Shown here: piece after piece, positions 21,645 through 42,772 of the stretch
How positions within the stretch are numbered: position 1 is the first letter of the stretch
How the letters are laid out: every line of letters starts with the position of its first letter
Origin: Sciurus carolinensis
Lineage: Eukaryota > Chordata > Mammalia > Rodentia > Sciuridae
DNA length: 64,000 nt
Reading direction: 5' to 3'
Assembly: GCF_902686445.1 (NCBI RefSeq)
Contig: NC_062215.1
Location: forward strand, 25,132,750 to 25,196,749
The notes under the pieces: generated by a model
Told to the model about the DNA's origin: nothing
Seen by the model: only the letters and a program-made list of their open reading frames with translations
Database searches by the model: none
Program-made: the position numbers and the translations under genes

Positions 21645-22159
21645 CTGTGAGGACACAAAATGTGATCGCAGCCCTTGTTTAGTTCTCAGGATCCATGACT
21701 TGGTCAGTTCCAGGGAAACAGGCTTCCAGGCAAGGCCGGGATGGAGGCCAAAAAGGAGACGGGTAAAGGGGCCCAGCAGGTATGAGGCCTTGACCTGACC
21801 TTCAAGCACTGACCCAGCCTTCTGGGATGCTTGGCCAGGCTCAGTCAAGGGCAGGGCTGGACACGCTGAGCTCTCTGTGGCTCTCTCCTATGCCCAGGGG
21901 ATGTGGCACCTTTCCCAAGGATCAAACCCAGCCTCCTTTTACATCCTACCCTGGCCCAGAGGCACTTCCTGGCTCCTTTCCTCCTCAGGAAAGACCCCAC
22001 TATCTCCTTATCTCATTTCAAACCCCAACTCCATCCAGAACAGGAAGTAATGGAGGGAGGGAAGAGGAGGCTCACCGGAACTCTTGTGTTCTTCACTTCT
22101 TTCTTTAGCTGTTCCACTTCCATCTTCAGTAGCTCCTTTTCACTGAGATCCTGCGCCAT
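21519..22159 (-). CDS. GNGT2: G protein subunit gamma transducin 2 (cone-type gamma-T2)
   Basis: Two coding exons, 22159-22076 and 21644-21519, join in phase to 69 residues, the known length of this family member. The donor reads CCG|gtgag and the acceptor tcacag|ATTTCC. The start is MAQDLSEKELLKM and the end is PFKEKGSCAIS. The N-terminal half is a coiled-coil helix that pairs with a G-beta subunit. NPFKEK precedes the C-terminal CAAX box CAIS; a terminal Ser favours farnesylation, which anchors the subunit to membranes. In cones it serves phototransduction, and it is also expressed in blood cells. The intron is 431 bases. It is divergent from ABI3, whose start codon lies 3.1 kb away. Upstream non-coding exons are expected but not located. 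Confidence 0.97.
22076..22159 (-). CDS. GNGT2: GNGT2 first coding exon (residues 1-28)
   Basis: ATG complement at 22157-22159, 28 whole codons, phase-0 donor at 22075. A likely acceptor for the exon is the 'ccaggaccag' just upstream on the minus strand. Confidence 0.95.
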
Positions 22160-22534
22160 CTTGCCCCGAAGAGACCTGGTCCTGGAAAGGATTCGCCAAC
22201 CAGGATTATGAATGCCATTAGCTCTTCCAACTCCCTCCGCACCTCAGCTTTTATCCTCTTCCCTGCAGCGTCCCTCAGGTCAGGTCCCTCATTGTTCAAG
22301 CTTCCTTCACTCCCTCCCTCCACCCCTGCCCCATGGCGAGTGTAGGGTCAGGAGGAGAAGCTCCCAGTCTGATAGGGGAGCCACAGTCTTTGCTTTTGGA
22401 TAAGGACCTGTCTAAGAAGGAAACAGAGAAGGAAGGAAAAAGGGAGTTTCTTTCAGCTAGGAAGATTTGAGCAGCATAGTTATTGTTCCACAAAATGATT
22501 CAGGTAGACATTTCTTTATTTTCTCCAGTCCTGG

Positions 22535-22740
22535 CAGGGGCGAGGATAGCCCAGTGTTATAGCAGGGGCTCTGGAGCCGGCCAGACTCCAACTCTGGCCC
22601 CAGCTCTGCCGCTTCCTCACTGCGTGGCCTTAGGCAAGACAGTCAATCCCCTTGAATCTTAGTTTCCCCATCTGCGAAAGGGGTATTATAACAATAGCGC
22701 CTATCTCACGCGCTTCTTGTGAGAAGTAGAAAGATAATGC
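22535..22740 (+). mobile_element. MIR SINE
   Basis: It follows the MIR core closely: 'gcaggggctctggagccggc', 'cctcactgcgtggccttagg' and 'cttagtttccccatctgcga'. Confidence 0.85.
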
Positions 22741-22743
22741 ATA

Positions 22744-22990
22744 TGGCCAGGTGCAGTGGCACATGCCTGTAATCCCAGTGACTTGGAGGCTGAGGCAGGA
22801 GGATCACAAGTTAAAGTCTAGCCCTGGCAATTTAGGGAGACTCTGTCTCAAAATAAAAAATAAAAAGGGCTGGGGATGTTGCTCAATGGCAGAGCGCTCC
22901 TGGATTCAATCCCCTGGGGTGGGGCGGGGAGAGAGAAGAAGAAGAAAAAGTAGGAGGAAGAGGAGGAAGAGGAGGAGAGGAAGAAGGAAA
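22744..22990 (+). mobile_element. B1-dID SINE followed by a purine-rich tail
   Basis: SINE body 22744-22915, then 'gagagaagaagaagaaaaag' and GGA/GAA units to 22990. Confidence 0.9.
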
Positions 22991-22994
22991 TAAT

Positions 22995-24025
22995 ACATAT
23001 GAAATCTTTAATACACTTGCTTCCTGCCATCTAAGGAACATGACACATTTCTTCTTAGTATTATTACTGATAATAATGTCACTATTATCATCACCGACAG
23101 GTAATCCAGGAGACCTGCCTGGTGCCTAACCTCCATCATACTAAGTCTAGATCCCAGCCCAGTGAAACCTCGGTCCCCTCACCTGCCAGAGACGCGCACT
23201 CCGAGTCAGTTCTCCAAGACAGGGACGAGATGGTGTTTGAGCCTCCTCGCTCCTCATCAGCTGAAAATCTTTGGATAGAGCAGATGGTCTGGAAACCCAA
23301 ATCTCTGACGCCTAAGCTGATCAGAGGTTCAGGTTCTAAGCCCTTCCACGCCTGAGCCTGCAAGACCTTGCCGCCACCAGAGCAGAGATGCTGTCTCTCT
23401 GCCCATAAAGGAGGGAACAGAGGCCACCTTCAGTGTGTCCTCCAGGCTTTGTCCTTGGCACCCTGCATCAGCGCCCCCCTGTAGCGACCCTCAGGCTTCT
23501 CCTTCCCCAGCCCAGCGCCCCTCTGCCTGCCTTCCCCCACTCTGAGCCTGCTTCCAGGCACTTCTTCCCCAGGGGCCAAGTCCCAGCCCAGCTCCTGACT
23601 TCCCTGACCTGGAAGCCTTTGTGTCCTCCTTCGAATCCCCAGTTTCTTACAGGGGTCTCCTGGCTTGCTCTCCATTCACTCATTCTACACAAATTTACTC
23701 CTTATTTACAGTACTGCGCCATTTGGTACTGGGGGCCGTGGCCACCCTAACGCCCATGTCCTTGCTTCCTGACCTGAGTCCCGGGTCTCCCTTATCTACT
23801 GCAGTCCCTGACAGGGGCCCACATCCTGGTCTTTCTCCTGGTATCTTCTCCGCAGACGCTGAGCTCCTGCTCTGGCTGACACCTGTGGCAAGAGACTCTC
23901 AAGGAGCAGGTGTTAAGGAACCAGTGTGTGCTCTTGTTCTCTGCCTTGGGAATGACCGACTGGGTGAGAAGGTGGTCCGTGTCCTACTCCAGGACCCAAG
24001 CCCCACTTGCAGCTGTGAGCCCTAA
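22995..24025. other. Spacer between GNGT2 and ABI3, no exon assigned
   Basis: This could contain 5' non-coding exons of GNGT2 on the minus strand, but no junction is certain. Plus-strand frames at 23433-24025 have no recognised domain. Confidence 0.35.
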
Positions 24026-24029
24026 GAAT

Positions 24030-24237
24030 TTTTTTTTTTGGTACTGAGAATTGAACAGAGGGACACTTTACCACTCACTGAACTATATCCCCAGGCCTTT
24101 TTAATTTTTATTTTAAGGGTCTCATTATGTTGCTTAGGGCCTTGCTAAGTTGCTGATGCTGACTGTGAACTTGTAATCCTCCTGCCTCAGCCTCCCGAGT
24201 CACTGCAATTACAGGCACGTGCCACCATGCCCCACGA
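24030..24237 (-). mobile_element. B1-dID SINE, reverse
   Basis: 'tggtactgagaattgaacag' to 'cctgcctcagcctcccgagt' and 'caggcacgtgccaccatg'. Confidence 0.9.
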
Positions 24238-24292
24238 AGCACGAAGAATTAGACAGAATCCCAGAGTTCACCAACTTCTCCCTTCTTGTTTC

Positions 24293-24377
24293 CTTTTTTG
24301 TGATGCTGGGATCAAACCCAGGGCTTCACATGTGCTAGGTGAGCACACGATCACTGAGCTTCAGCCCCAGCCCTCCA
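24293..24377 (-). mobile_element. ID SINE, reverse
   Basis: 'tgatgctgggatcaaaccca' to 'ctgagcttcagccccagccc'. Confidence 0.8.
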
Positions 24378-24878
24378 ACTGTCCTGTTAAGTCGTGAACT
24401 AGATGGATGCCATAGCTCTGGAGCAAGGCTCCATTCTCTGTCCACCACTACTGCCCCAAACCCACAAATTAACCTGAAACTTGAACCTCATGTTGTCTCA
24501 AATCTAAGTCCTTCCTGTTGTCTAATCTGAGTCCCTCACACGACTTCGGTCAATTTCATCTTGTCCAGCCTTCATCAGACACACAGCCTCTATAGCAGAA
24601 CTCCATCGTACCTGACCCTTCCCAGCCTGGAAAACACTTCTCCAGGAATTTCTGGTTGCATCTTCCTAGTGTCTAACCCCGATTCCTCTTGCTGCTGCAT
24701 GGGTTGTTATTCATTGTCAGTGCATTGCCACCCCACAGTCCCCCCAGTATGACTGATCTCCATATCCACCCTCCACTCCCCTATCCTTTGGTGACTCATC
24801 CCAGGGCTTCCCAAGGAAGCCCCCACCCTCTGCCCTTTCCTCCCCTCTTCCATGAGTGGAAAATCCACACCCCCATAA

Positions 24879-34769
<9,891 letters not shown>

Positions 34770-35067
34770 CAGCTCAGGGATCTTCCTGTACCTGCCCAGG
34801 CTCTGCAGGGAGCAGGCCTCTTGAGCCCCAGAACAAAGCCTGCACCACAGTTAAGGCTGGACGAGGCCTGGCCACCTCTTGGGCTGTGAGCTGTGTTGTC
34901 CCTTCCCCCTTATTGTCGTGGGGGAGAGGTCCTAGGGACAGAGAAAAGATACCCAAAGACCCAATGCAGAGGGGAAAGAACTGGAAGTCAAAGAACTTGG
35001 TGATCTTGTCCACAAGGACTCCCTAATCCATGCAGAGTGGGGTCTCCAGCTGCAAGTACCAACTTTG

Positions 35068-35073
35068 AATAAA
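35068..35073 (+). promoter_or_regulatory. ABI3: ABI3 polyadenylation signal AATAAA
   Basis: Canonical AATAAA 299 bases past the stop, followed by a G-rich segment near 35090-35125. It sets the ABI3 3' end near 35,090. Confidence 0.85.
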
Positions 35074-35258
35074 TCTGATAACTGCCCTGCAGGGCCAGAG
35101 GTCCACAGGGGAGAGATGGAAAGGCACCCAGTTCTAAGGTTCCTGCTAACTAGCCCTGCAGAATGCCTCACTCCTCAGTCCTCATTAGTGTTCCTTCCAC
35201 TAGACCACCAGAGGTCCCTGGCAGCCAGTGATTGCCTGGCTCTTTAGACCCTTGCTTG

Positions 35259-35297
<39 letters not shown>

Positions 35298-35309
35298 TGT
35301 GTGTGTGTT
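35259..35309 (+). repeat. (GT)n microsatellite between the ABI3 and PHOSPHO1 3' ends
   Basis: About 22 GT units with one TC interruption near 35296. Confidence 0.95.
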
Positions 35310-36313
35310 TTCAGTCTTGGTTCCTCAATCTGAGCAGTAAGGACAACCTTCCTCACTTAAGAGAGGCTGAAAGCAAACAACACCTCATTCTCAACCCCCA
35401 GACTGCGGCGCAATAGAGATCTCAGTCACTTTGTCCCCCTTCACCTCCTTTATAGTTCTCAAACACCAGAGGGAGAAGGGGCTTGGTTTTCCCTGACTCT
35501 GCTTTAAAACATCATGGCTTTCTGTCCCATATGGAAAGAGGGGGACGTGGAGGATGATTTTGGTGAAGTCCCTGGGCTCTTGCTGCATAGACGAGACTCG
35601 GTGCGAGGAGATACCTTCGCACGCTGTGAAGTCCCTGGCTGGTCTTAACGGAGGTGGACGGTGTACTACCTCGTTCTACCACCAGGAGGCGACTGTTCCC
35701 TCTGGGTTTTGTTCTGTTGTTTTGTTGTTGTTTTCCATTTAGAGGTGCTGGTGGGCTGGGAGGGGGTCGGCAAGGTGTTGCGAGTACAGAAATAGTGTGG
35801 GATTTCCGTGGCTGAAGCAAGATCGAGGAGGTCTGGAGCTGTCAGCAGAGAGGATCTGTCTCCACGGAAAGTCCGGTGCGGCCATGAGGAGCTTGGGGTC
35901 CTGGGTCCCCTTGAGAGAAGACTGGGGGAGGGGAGGTCACGCAGCGGAGGCAACAGTTAAAGCAGTGGGAGGTGTTCGTTTTCTCATCTGCCAAGGAGCC
36001 CCTTCCTCCCAGTTCGGAGCACAGGGTTTTGGAAACGCTGCTGTCCTTCAGGGTATGCACACCACTCCGCTATGGACAGACTCCAGAATCGAACTGTTTG
36101 CCGTGGAACTGGGGACGGCAGCAGATCTGGGTCAACTGCATAGATAGGGACCGTTTCGAACCTCTCCCAGAACGAAATTCCAGAAATTACCGGAGGGACA
36201 TAGCAAAGCGAAAAGGGAAGAGGGAGTAGTAAAACTAGGTTTGTCTTTCCCAATTCCCCCTCCCTGCCCTTCCTCAGCCCTCTCGCCGGGGCGCCCCCTC
36301 CAGGCGGCAGTGC
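35310..36313 (-). other. PHOSPHO1: Probable PHOSPHO1 3'UTR
   Basis: It follows the PHOSPHO1 stop on the minus strand and has no frame or repeat of its own. In human the two genes end nearly back to back, so the untranslated region probably reaches to about 35.2 kb. No AATAAA was found on the minus strand here; TATAAA-like 'tttata' occurs near 35450. Confidence 0.45.
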
Positions 36314-37072
36314 TCAGCATGTCTTCAGCACCTGTTGCAGATGGAGGCGCACATCCGTGGCGGTTTCCCAGGGCACCACGCTGGCGCGGAAGGAGCTGGG
36401 CTCGGCCTTTTGTGCCTCCTGAATGAGGCGGTGCATGGGGTAGCCACGGCGCGGGAAGGCCACATCACCGCCCGCCAGCAGCCCCATGGGGCAGAAATCG
36501 TTCGCACCATCGCCCACGTAGAAGAGGCGCTCGAAGTGCACACCATCGTGGGCCCGCTCGCGCAGGTAGTCGCTGAGCACCTTGTGCTTGCACATGTTGG
36601 CTGGGCAGCGCGTGCAGCTGTGTGTGTGGAAGGGCCGCAGCACCAGCAGTCCCCGAGCGTCAGGCCCGGAGGGATTGCTGAGGATGCGACGGAACAGGCC
36701 GTGGTGGCCGGCGGCACGCAGGGCGCTCTCTACACCGAAAGTGTTGGCATCCGAAATGAGAATAACTTCGAAGCAGGAGCCCTGCTTGGCCACAAACTGT
36801 AGCAAATCTCCCATACCCGGAGACAGGGGGATGGCCTCGTAGATAGCGCGCAGGTCCCGCGGCCGCACGCCCTGCTCACCCAGGTACTTGAAGACGCGCT
36901 GCATGTACTCGTTGTAGAAGCCCTCGCGGTAGGTGGCTCTCAGGCTCTCGGGCAGCCGCTGGCCTGGCGCAGCGCGCACAATCGAGTCGTCGCTGTTTTC
37001 GTCCACGATGGTCTCGTCAAAGTCGAAGGTCAGGAGGAAGCGCGGTGTGCCCTGCGCAGCCATCCCGCTGTC
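36314..37072 (-). CDS. PHOSPHO1: PHOSPHO1 main coding exon (residues 16-267)
   Basis: The whole catalytic domain is in this one exon, 252 codons and a TGA (36316-36314). Met at 37063-37061 (MAAQG) could also act as an internal start. Confidence 0.97.
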   Translation of the reverse strand, partial: DSGMAAQGTPRFLLTFDFDETIVDENSDDSIVRAAPGQRLPESLRATYREGFYNEYMQRVFKYLGEQGVRPRDLRAIYEAIPLSPGMGDLLQFVAKQGSCFEVILISDANTFGVESALRAAGHHGLFRRILSNPSGPDARGLLVLRPFHTHSCTRCPANMCKHKVLSDYLRERAHDGVHFERLFYVGDGANDFCPMGLLAGGDVAFPRRGYPMHRLIQEAQKAEPSSFRASVVPWETATDVRLHLQQVLKTC

Positions 37073-38928
37073 CTGGGAGCAGGAGGAAGGGGTGCAGGAG
37101 GAGGAGGAAGGGACAAGCGAAAGGGGGCGCGGCGGGAGCCGGCCGGGGAGAGGCTGGTTAGAAGGCCACGGCCAGAGGCGCTGGCACATCCAAGACCTGA
37201 GGAGGACCCAAGGCTGGTTAACCTCTGAAGAGTACCCAAAGCTGCGCCCCATCCCGCCCCACCCTTCCCTGCCCACCCTCTTGCACCTTAACCACACTAG
37301 GATTTACGCCCAGGGGACCATTCTAGTGCTGAAGGGTTTCCTTGGCTCCTGTTTCTGCTAATCTCATCTGGGGTCACTGGGGCACTATAAGGTCAACTTG
37401 GTAGAGTAGCTTCCTAGGGGTCACTCCTTTGGGAGGTTCCTGGACACAAATGATTTAGAGACTTCTCGTGGCCCCTGTGGTTGGTATGGACAAAAAGAGG
37501 GTGGAGGGAATAGATCCTCCTTCCACAACACAAGCAGAGTTAGGGGAGAGGGGGACTACCCATTTGCCCAGCGGGAACAAGCTCCGTATTATCCTTTTGG
37601 TCCTTGTAGGATCAGTGGCCTACGGGACTGTGATGGACGATAAGGAGCTGGGCTCCAGGGAAGGTTCTTTGGGCATCCTCCAAGGCATGCAGATATTGAG
37701 CGCCAGGCCCCAGGGTTAGGTGCCTGGGCCTCTGCATTGGCCAGACAACTGGATTGGGCCCTAGGAATTACCAAGTAGGTGGACTGACCACACAAGACCC
37801 AGGGAGGTTCTCTGGGAGCTGCTTCCAGACAGATGGCTCTGGGTAGGGATCCGGGGATGGAATACAGCTTCTCCAGGGATTTTAGGGCCCTGTGCTGACA
37901 GCTGATCACTAATCACTTGCCAAATCCCTGGGAGGAACGTGTCAGCAGGTGGGGTTTCTGCCAGAGTCCGAAGCAAGCGGGCAGCAGGAGAAGCAGTGGG
38001 GCTTGGGGAGGTAGAAGCCTCCCGCGCCAGGCCACGGCATACCTGGGAGACAGGTAAGGGAGAGGAAAGAGAGCAGCAGTGGCTGAAAAGGTAGATGGGG
38101 AGGGGCAAGTAGTGGGGACATGAGGGGAGGACTAGGAGGAAGTCATGCTAGGAGAACGTGGAGACAGACTGCTGAACAGGAAGACAGAGAGGGGAGGGGG
38201 GTCCAGGACACCTTGCTGAAGTCATGTTAAGGATGGATGGATGGTGGTGGTGGTGGTGATGGTGGTGGTAGTGGTGTGTGTGTGTACAGCATGGGAGAGG
38301 ATAGGCGAGCAATGGGAAAGTGTCAGGGCACAAAGAAAGGCAAGCAAATGAAGACAGCCAGAGCCCTCAGCGGCATGTCACCGCCACCCTTGCTTGCCAG
38401 CAGCTATGCGTGAGAGGGGCAGCATGAATGGATCCTGTACAGCTGCAGAATACCCGCCACATTACCTCCCCGCACCCCATCTCCCACCCCAATTCATCGA
38501 GATGGAGCCTGGTTTCTTCCTTCCCCTCTCTCTAATCTGCCCGGGATGCTGATGGCCTGGCAGACCTTGCAGAACAAAAGACTAAGCTCCTCATTTTGGA
38601 GCAGGAATTTGACCCTGGTTATTTGCCTCCCTAACAGAACTGTCCCTTTGACCTCATCCCTAGAGTCATCCTCTGCTCTCACCAACATCCATCTGGGAGC
38701 CTCAGTGGCCCAGATCCCTGGAGCTAAGGATGTAAGGTAACCCACACCCAGGACAGAAGCTTCCAGGGATCACTAGAGCCCAGATGGAGGTGAGAGCAAG
38801 CCTGAAAGGGGCTAGAGAAGACCCCTCCCACTCCACAGCGGAAAAGTGCGGGCTGAAGCCCCATCCTGGAGGGATCCACTTACCCTAGTCAGGCATCGGA
38901 GGCCAGCAACTGGAAGACACCCAGTCAT
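36314..38928 (-). CDS. PHOSPHO1: Phosphoethanolamine/phosphocholine phosphatase 1
   Basis: Two coding exons, 38928-38884 and 37072-36314, join in phase to 267 residues, the same as human. Exon 1 encodes [15 protein letters not shown] with donor AGG|gtaagt. Exon 2 begins DSGMAAQG after acceptor 'tcccag'. This is a HAD-superfamily phosphatase. DFDETIVD supplies nucleophile Asp32 and general acid Asp34; SDANTF is motif [11 protein letters not shown] has the metal-binding Asp203. It hydrolyses phosphoethanolamine and phosphocholine in chondrocytes, osteoblasts and matrix vesicles, providing phosphate for bone mineral. The reading frame is intact with all key residues. It lies tail to tail with ABI3. 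Confidence 0.98.
37073..37189 (-). CDS. PHOSPHO1: In-frame alternative N-terminus of PHOSPHO1 (candidate isoform)
   Basis: Reading on past the splice acceptor, the frame stays open to an ATG at 37189 ([12 protein letters not shown]...), adding 39 residues before DSGMAAQ, for a 291-residue protein. I recall a human isoform of about 292 residues with this kind of start. Low-complexity Ser/Pro/Cys content means it could also be chance. Confidence 0.5.
38232..38286 (+). repeat. GGT/GAT-rich and GT microsatellite (PHOSPHO1 intron)
   Basis: 'gatggatggatggtggtggt' and following GGT units, then about five GT units. Confidence 0.9.
38884..38928 (-). CDS. PHOSPHO1: PHOSPHO1 first coding exon (residues 1-15)
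   Basis: ATG complement at 38926-38928. [15 protein letters not shown] closely matches the human N-terminus. Donor gtaagt occupies 38883-38878. Confidence 0.9.
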
Positions 38929-39339
38929 TGTCAGTGCATCACCCTGAGCACCACCTCTAGGGACTCTGTTGGCTGCCAGCCGTTGTCCAGAGCTCCTGAC
39001 AACCAGAAAGTCCATTTACTGGGCCTGTCAGCTGGCTTTCCTTCCACCACTTTTGCCCACTTGGCTCTGTCACTTTTGCTGAGCCCCAGTAGCCACTCCC
39101 AGGATCTCAGCAAAAACAAGCCCTTAAATGGGCACAGCATTTACAGATGCACCTTGCTAGCATCCTCTTACAGTCCCCTAGCATGCCACAGAGGTCACAG
39201 ATGGCATTGTATTAGAGACCAACACAACTGACTTGCCACTGTGAGTGGCAGTTGCATCTTAAAACCAGATTTTAGAGGCAGAGTCCAGGGATTTTTTTCT
39301 CCAGTATGATCACTGCCCCCTGCACATGTAGGGTACATC

Positions 39340-39470
39340 ATAGTTTACAAACCACTTTTACTCCTTCTCTCCGTACTCAGTCTCATGAGATCAGCAGATA
39401 AGGCTCAGAGAGGTTGACTCACTTGCCCAAGGCCATGCTGTTTAAGTGGGGAATAGCCTGGGTCACGAGC
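39340..39470 (-). mobile_element. MIR SINE, reverse
   Basis: 'gataaggctcagagaggttg' and 'actcacttgcccaaggccat' are complement MIR core. Confidence 0.75.
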
Positions 39471-39524
39471 ACCTGGCCACAGCTTTGCCTTCCCTGTGCC
39501 CTCAAAAGGGAAGGGGCCTCCAGA

Positions 39525-39705
39525 GATCATGGCACATGCCTATAATCCCAGCAACTTGGGAGGCTGAAGCAAGAGGATCACAAGTTCAAGGTCAGCCTGG
39601 GAAATTTAGTGAGACCCTGTCTCAAAATAAATAAGGACTGGGGATTTAGTTCAGTGGCAGAGTACTTGCCCAGTATATGCCAAACCCTGGGTTCAATCCC
39701 CAGTA

Positions 39706-39736
<31 letters not shown>

Positions 39737-39815
39737 CATGTAGAATATAAAAATAAAAAGGGATGGGAATATAGCTCAGGGTAAAGTATCCCTGGGTTCA
39801 ATCCCCATGCCAAAA
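39525..39815 (+). mobile_element. B1-dID SINE with (CA)n and a second ID copy
   Basis: B1-dID 39525-39700, CA repeat at about 39703-39730, then ID text 'gggatgggaatatagctcag' to 'gggttcaatccccatgcc' (39761-39812). Confidence 0.88.
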
Positions 39816-40844
39816 TAATGATGATGTGGAAGGGGCCAGTGACCAGGATTTACTGTACCAAAGATGGGGGGCTGAGACCCCTGGGTTTTGCAAGTGAACA
39901 AGCCTCTCCAGTGCTCTCAGAGGTCTGGAGTCTAGCAGGTAGAACAGGAGTCAAGTTGAAATCTCTGCTGGATTTTGCTGTATGCCTTTGGGGACCAGGT
40001 TTGGCCTATTGAGGTCTGCATCAATGCAGCTACAAAGGACACCACCTACAGCTGCCAGCTCCTCCCTACTCCCCTAACCCCCTCCATCCAAGGGTTGAGT
40101 GAAAGACCAAAAGCATCTGGGATAATTGGAAGGATATTGAAAGCCAGGAGACTAGACCAGGAGCAAAGGTCTGGCTGCTTGCTGCCCTCTGGTGGTGACA
40201 ACGGGTGACACTGTAAACTCCTGACTTTGTCAAGGTGACTCTCCCCTGACCATCCCAGGGGAACAGGGAGAAAAGACTGGCCCCTACAGAGATTGGGTCA
40301 TCCCAGGAGCAGAACACAGGCTCTATGACCTTCCATCTCCTAGTGCGCCCTGCCTCCCCAGTTCAACCACTCATGCATCAAACCATTTCAGTGAGGATGA
40401 GATGTGGGTCTTAGTTTTTTCCCCCCAACAACTTTTCATTGGGAACAGAGAGAGGGCCAAAGGCTGAATGGGGCAGTTGGCAAAGAGTGTGATGGGGTTG
40501 GGAGGGGAGACGCAGGTTAAGGAGAAAGTGAGAGAAGGGGAGGGAGGCATGGGGGGGGGGGCAAGGGAATGGCATGTGGGTGGGAGGGTGTCCCCATTCA
40601 GAATCCTAGCTGATATCACATGTCTGCTGGGTCTAGGTGAGTCAAGGAGAAAGGTCAGAGGATGCCACTCCCTTTACAAAAGCAAACATGGACAGGCATG
40701 TGTCAGGCACACAGAGAAGCAAGGGGAAGATATGAAGATATCAAGGGGTGGCCAGAGCTACACGGAGACCAACTTTTATCCCACAGAAAAGGGTCTCATT
40801 GCTTTGTCCCTGTTTCCTTTCTTTTTTTAAATATTCTTCTTATT

Positions 40845-41025
40845 CCTTTTTTAAGCCAGGGATTGAACCCAATAGTGCTGTACCACTGAGCTACATCTCA
40901 GCCCTTTTTATTTTGAGACAGGGTCTGGTTAAGTTGCCCAGGCTGGTCTTGAACTTGTGATCCTCCCACCAGCCTTTTAAGTTGCCGGGATTACAAATTG
41001 TGCACCAACCAAGCCTGGCTTTGAA
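40845..41025 (-). mobile_element. B1-dID SINE, reverse
   Basis: 'aagccagggattgaacccaa' to 'gttgccgggattacaaattg'. Confidence 0.85.
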
Positions 41026-42644
41026 TATTCTTCTGATCTTTAATTATGCTCAAACTTTTCATTTCTCATAGTAAAAGATGTAGTTACACTTTTTCATCTA
41101 ATAGTATTTAAGGAAATCAGTTAAACACTTGTTTGGGAGATTGCCCTTGATTCTTTTCATCTTCAAAGCCAAAAGCCAGACATCTGCCCTGGAGACAGAG
41201 AAGGCCACACTGTGACACCCCCACCCCAGCTCAAGCAATCTGAGGGACCCATCCCCAGTTGGGGAATCTGGCTCCTATAAATTCCAAAAGGTCACTCACC
41301 TCTGGCAGCTTTGTCCTGAGTGATCAAATCCTTTTGTGGTCACCAAAAGGGTCTCCAAAAGAGGTCAGGATCTCTGAGTTTCTCCCTCAGGCTAGAGCAG
41401 GGAGAGGAAAGAAGGTTTTCTGGGGGTGGTGGCAGGGAGTCCATTTCTAGTCCCATGTAAGATAAGTGCCCGCCTCCTTGATTCATCTGGGATCATAGGT
41501 TCCTGCCTGCTTCCTCGTCTTTGACTCACTCAGATTAAATCTGTGGGGAGTGGAAGAGTTCCTGGGAATGGGGGAGGGAAATAGGACCCTCTTTGACATT
41601 GGGCCCTAAGCTTGAATTTCCCCTCCTAGTGGGTAGATGAAGCCCCCAGGAAAAGTTCTGGGGCAGTTTTCCAAAGGTCAAGTGCAGGATGAGAATGGGG
41701 TTGAGGACTCCTGAAACACCATGGTAACAGGCCCTCTTTGCCCCCAGACAAGTCTCCTATCAATCACTAGAAATCACATTCAACATTTTAAAGGTGGAAT
41801 TCCCTCTCTCCCCGACACAGTACCCGCCAACTTCACCTTTCTTGTTCACCAACCCCAAAGAGCAACTAGGAAAAACTGGCTGAGAGAGGTCAAGCTAACA
41901 TCACACATGGCGTGTGGGGGGTGGGGGGATCACACGGCATCAGAATCAGGATTAGAACTCAGGGGTCTCTGAGCCTCTTGGGGAAACTGCACCCGGTGCT
42001 TCCCCTATTGCCCTGGAGGCTCCCTTAGGCTCAGAGCGCTGTCCTAACTAGTTTCAGGGCAATGATTTGTGCATTGGTGCCAGTGAGGAATCTGGGACCA
42101 GGAGTCACCTCTGGGCTCTCTCCCTGCCTGGGTGGACACCCTGAGAGAAGATCCTCACTGGGTAGGGGTAGGGAGGTGGCAGCTGCGGTGGGATGGGGGG
42201 AGATATTTTTAGAGGTGACTGGAAAGCAGGCACTCTGGCACACCCCCAGCTGGCGGGCCCTCCACTTTAATGCGGGCGGGGGGTGCGAGGCTTGGGGAGA
42301 GAGGAGGACTTACGGGTGGCAGGGAGCAAGAAGGCACCTATTCCGTGGCTTTGCCAGAGCCGGAACGAAGGGACGCCAGGGCACCACCACGTTCTTGGGG
42401 TAGAAGAGGACTCTTTCCTCTGCTCCAGGGACTCCCCCACCGCCACGCGCGTGAGGAAGCGCCCTGAAACTCCACACAGCCCCCACCCTACACTGGGACC
42501 CCAGCCCTCCCCACCTCGCGGAGCCCAGGACTCACGTGGGAGCGGTGGCGGCAGAGATCTGTCCCGGCGGAGTTTGGAGAGTAAAGAGAGGGAAGGGGGT
42601 CTAGCTAAGGTATTTGGGCGCAGGATGGAGTAAGGGGTACTTAC

Positions 42645-42772
42645 GGGAATTTGGGGGGACGCGGTGTCTTATCCACCCCCGGATTTCTGGGCTTCGGCTC
42701 ACGAGTCCCTCCAGTCCCGAGGGACCGTGGATGATGTGCGTCTAAGCCGTCCCCTCCACCTGGCCCCCATCC
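42645..42772 (-). other. PHOSPHO1: Candidate PHOSPHO1 non-coding first exon
   Basis: It begins 25-30 bases past the TATA-like site and ends at a strong minus-strand donor, C|gtaagt (plus-strand 'acttac' at 42639-42644). The size (about 125 bases) and the distance to the coding exon fit the human gene span. Start estimated, not proven. Confidence 0.45.

Larger units (their letters stand above)
39000..42644 (-). other. PHOSPHO1: Presumed 5' intron of PHOSPHO1
   Basis: Apart from the MIR and SINEs listed, I found no coding exon on either strand. It separates the coding start from the candidate non-coding first exon near 42.7 kb. A poly-G run (about 12) is at 40550-40561. Confidence 0.45.

Noticed and set aside
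36335..36842. Plus-strand frames opposite the PHOSPHO1 exon
   Set aside because: They are antisense shadows of a constrained coding exon.
37190..37297. Further N-terminal extension of PHOSPHO1 to an ATG at 37297
   Set aside because: The frame is open, but the added residues have no family resemblance. The MCQRL start at 37189 is the more plausible alternative.
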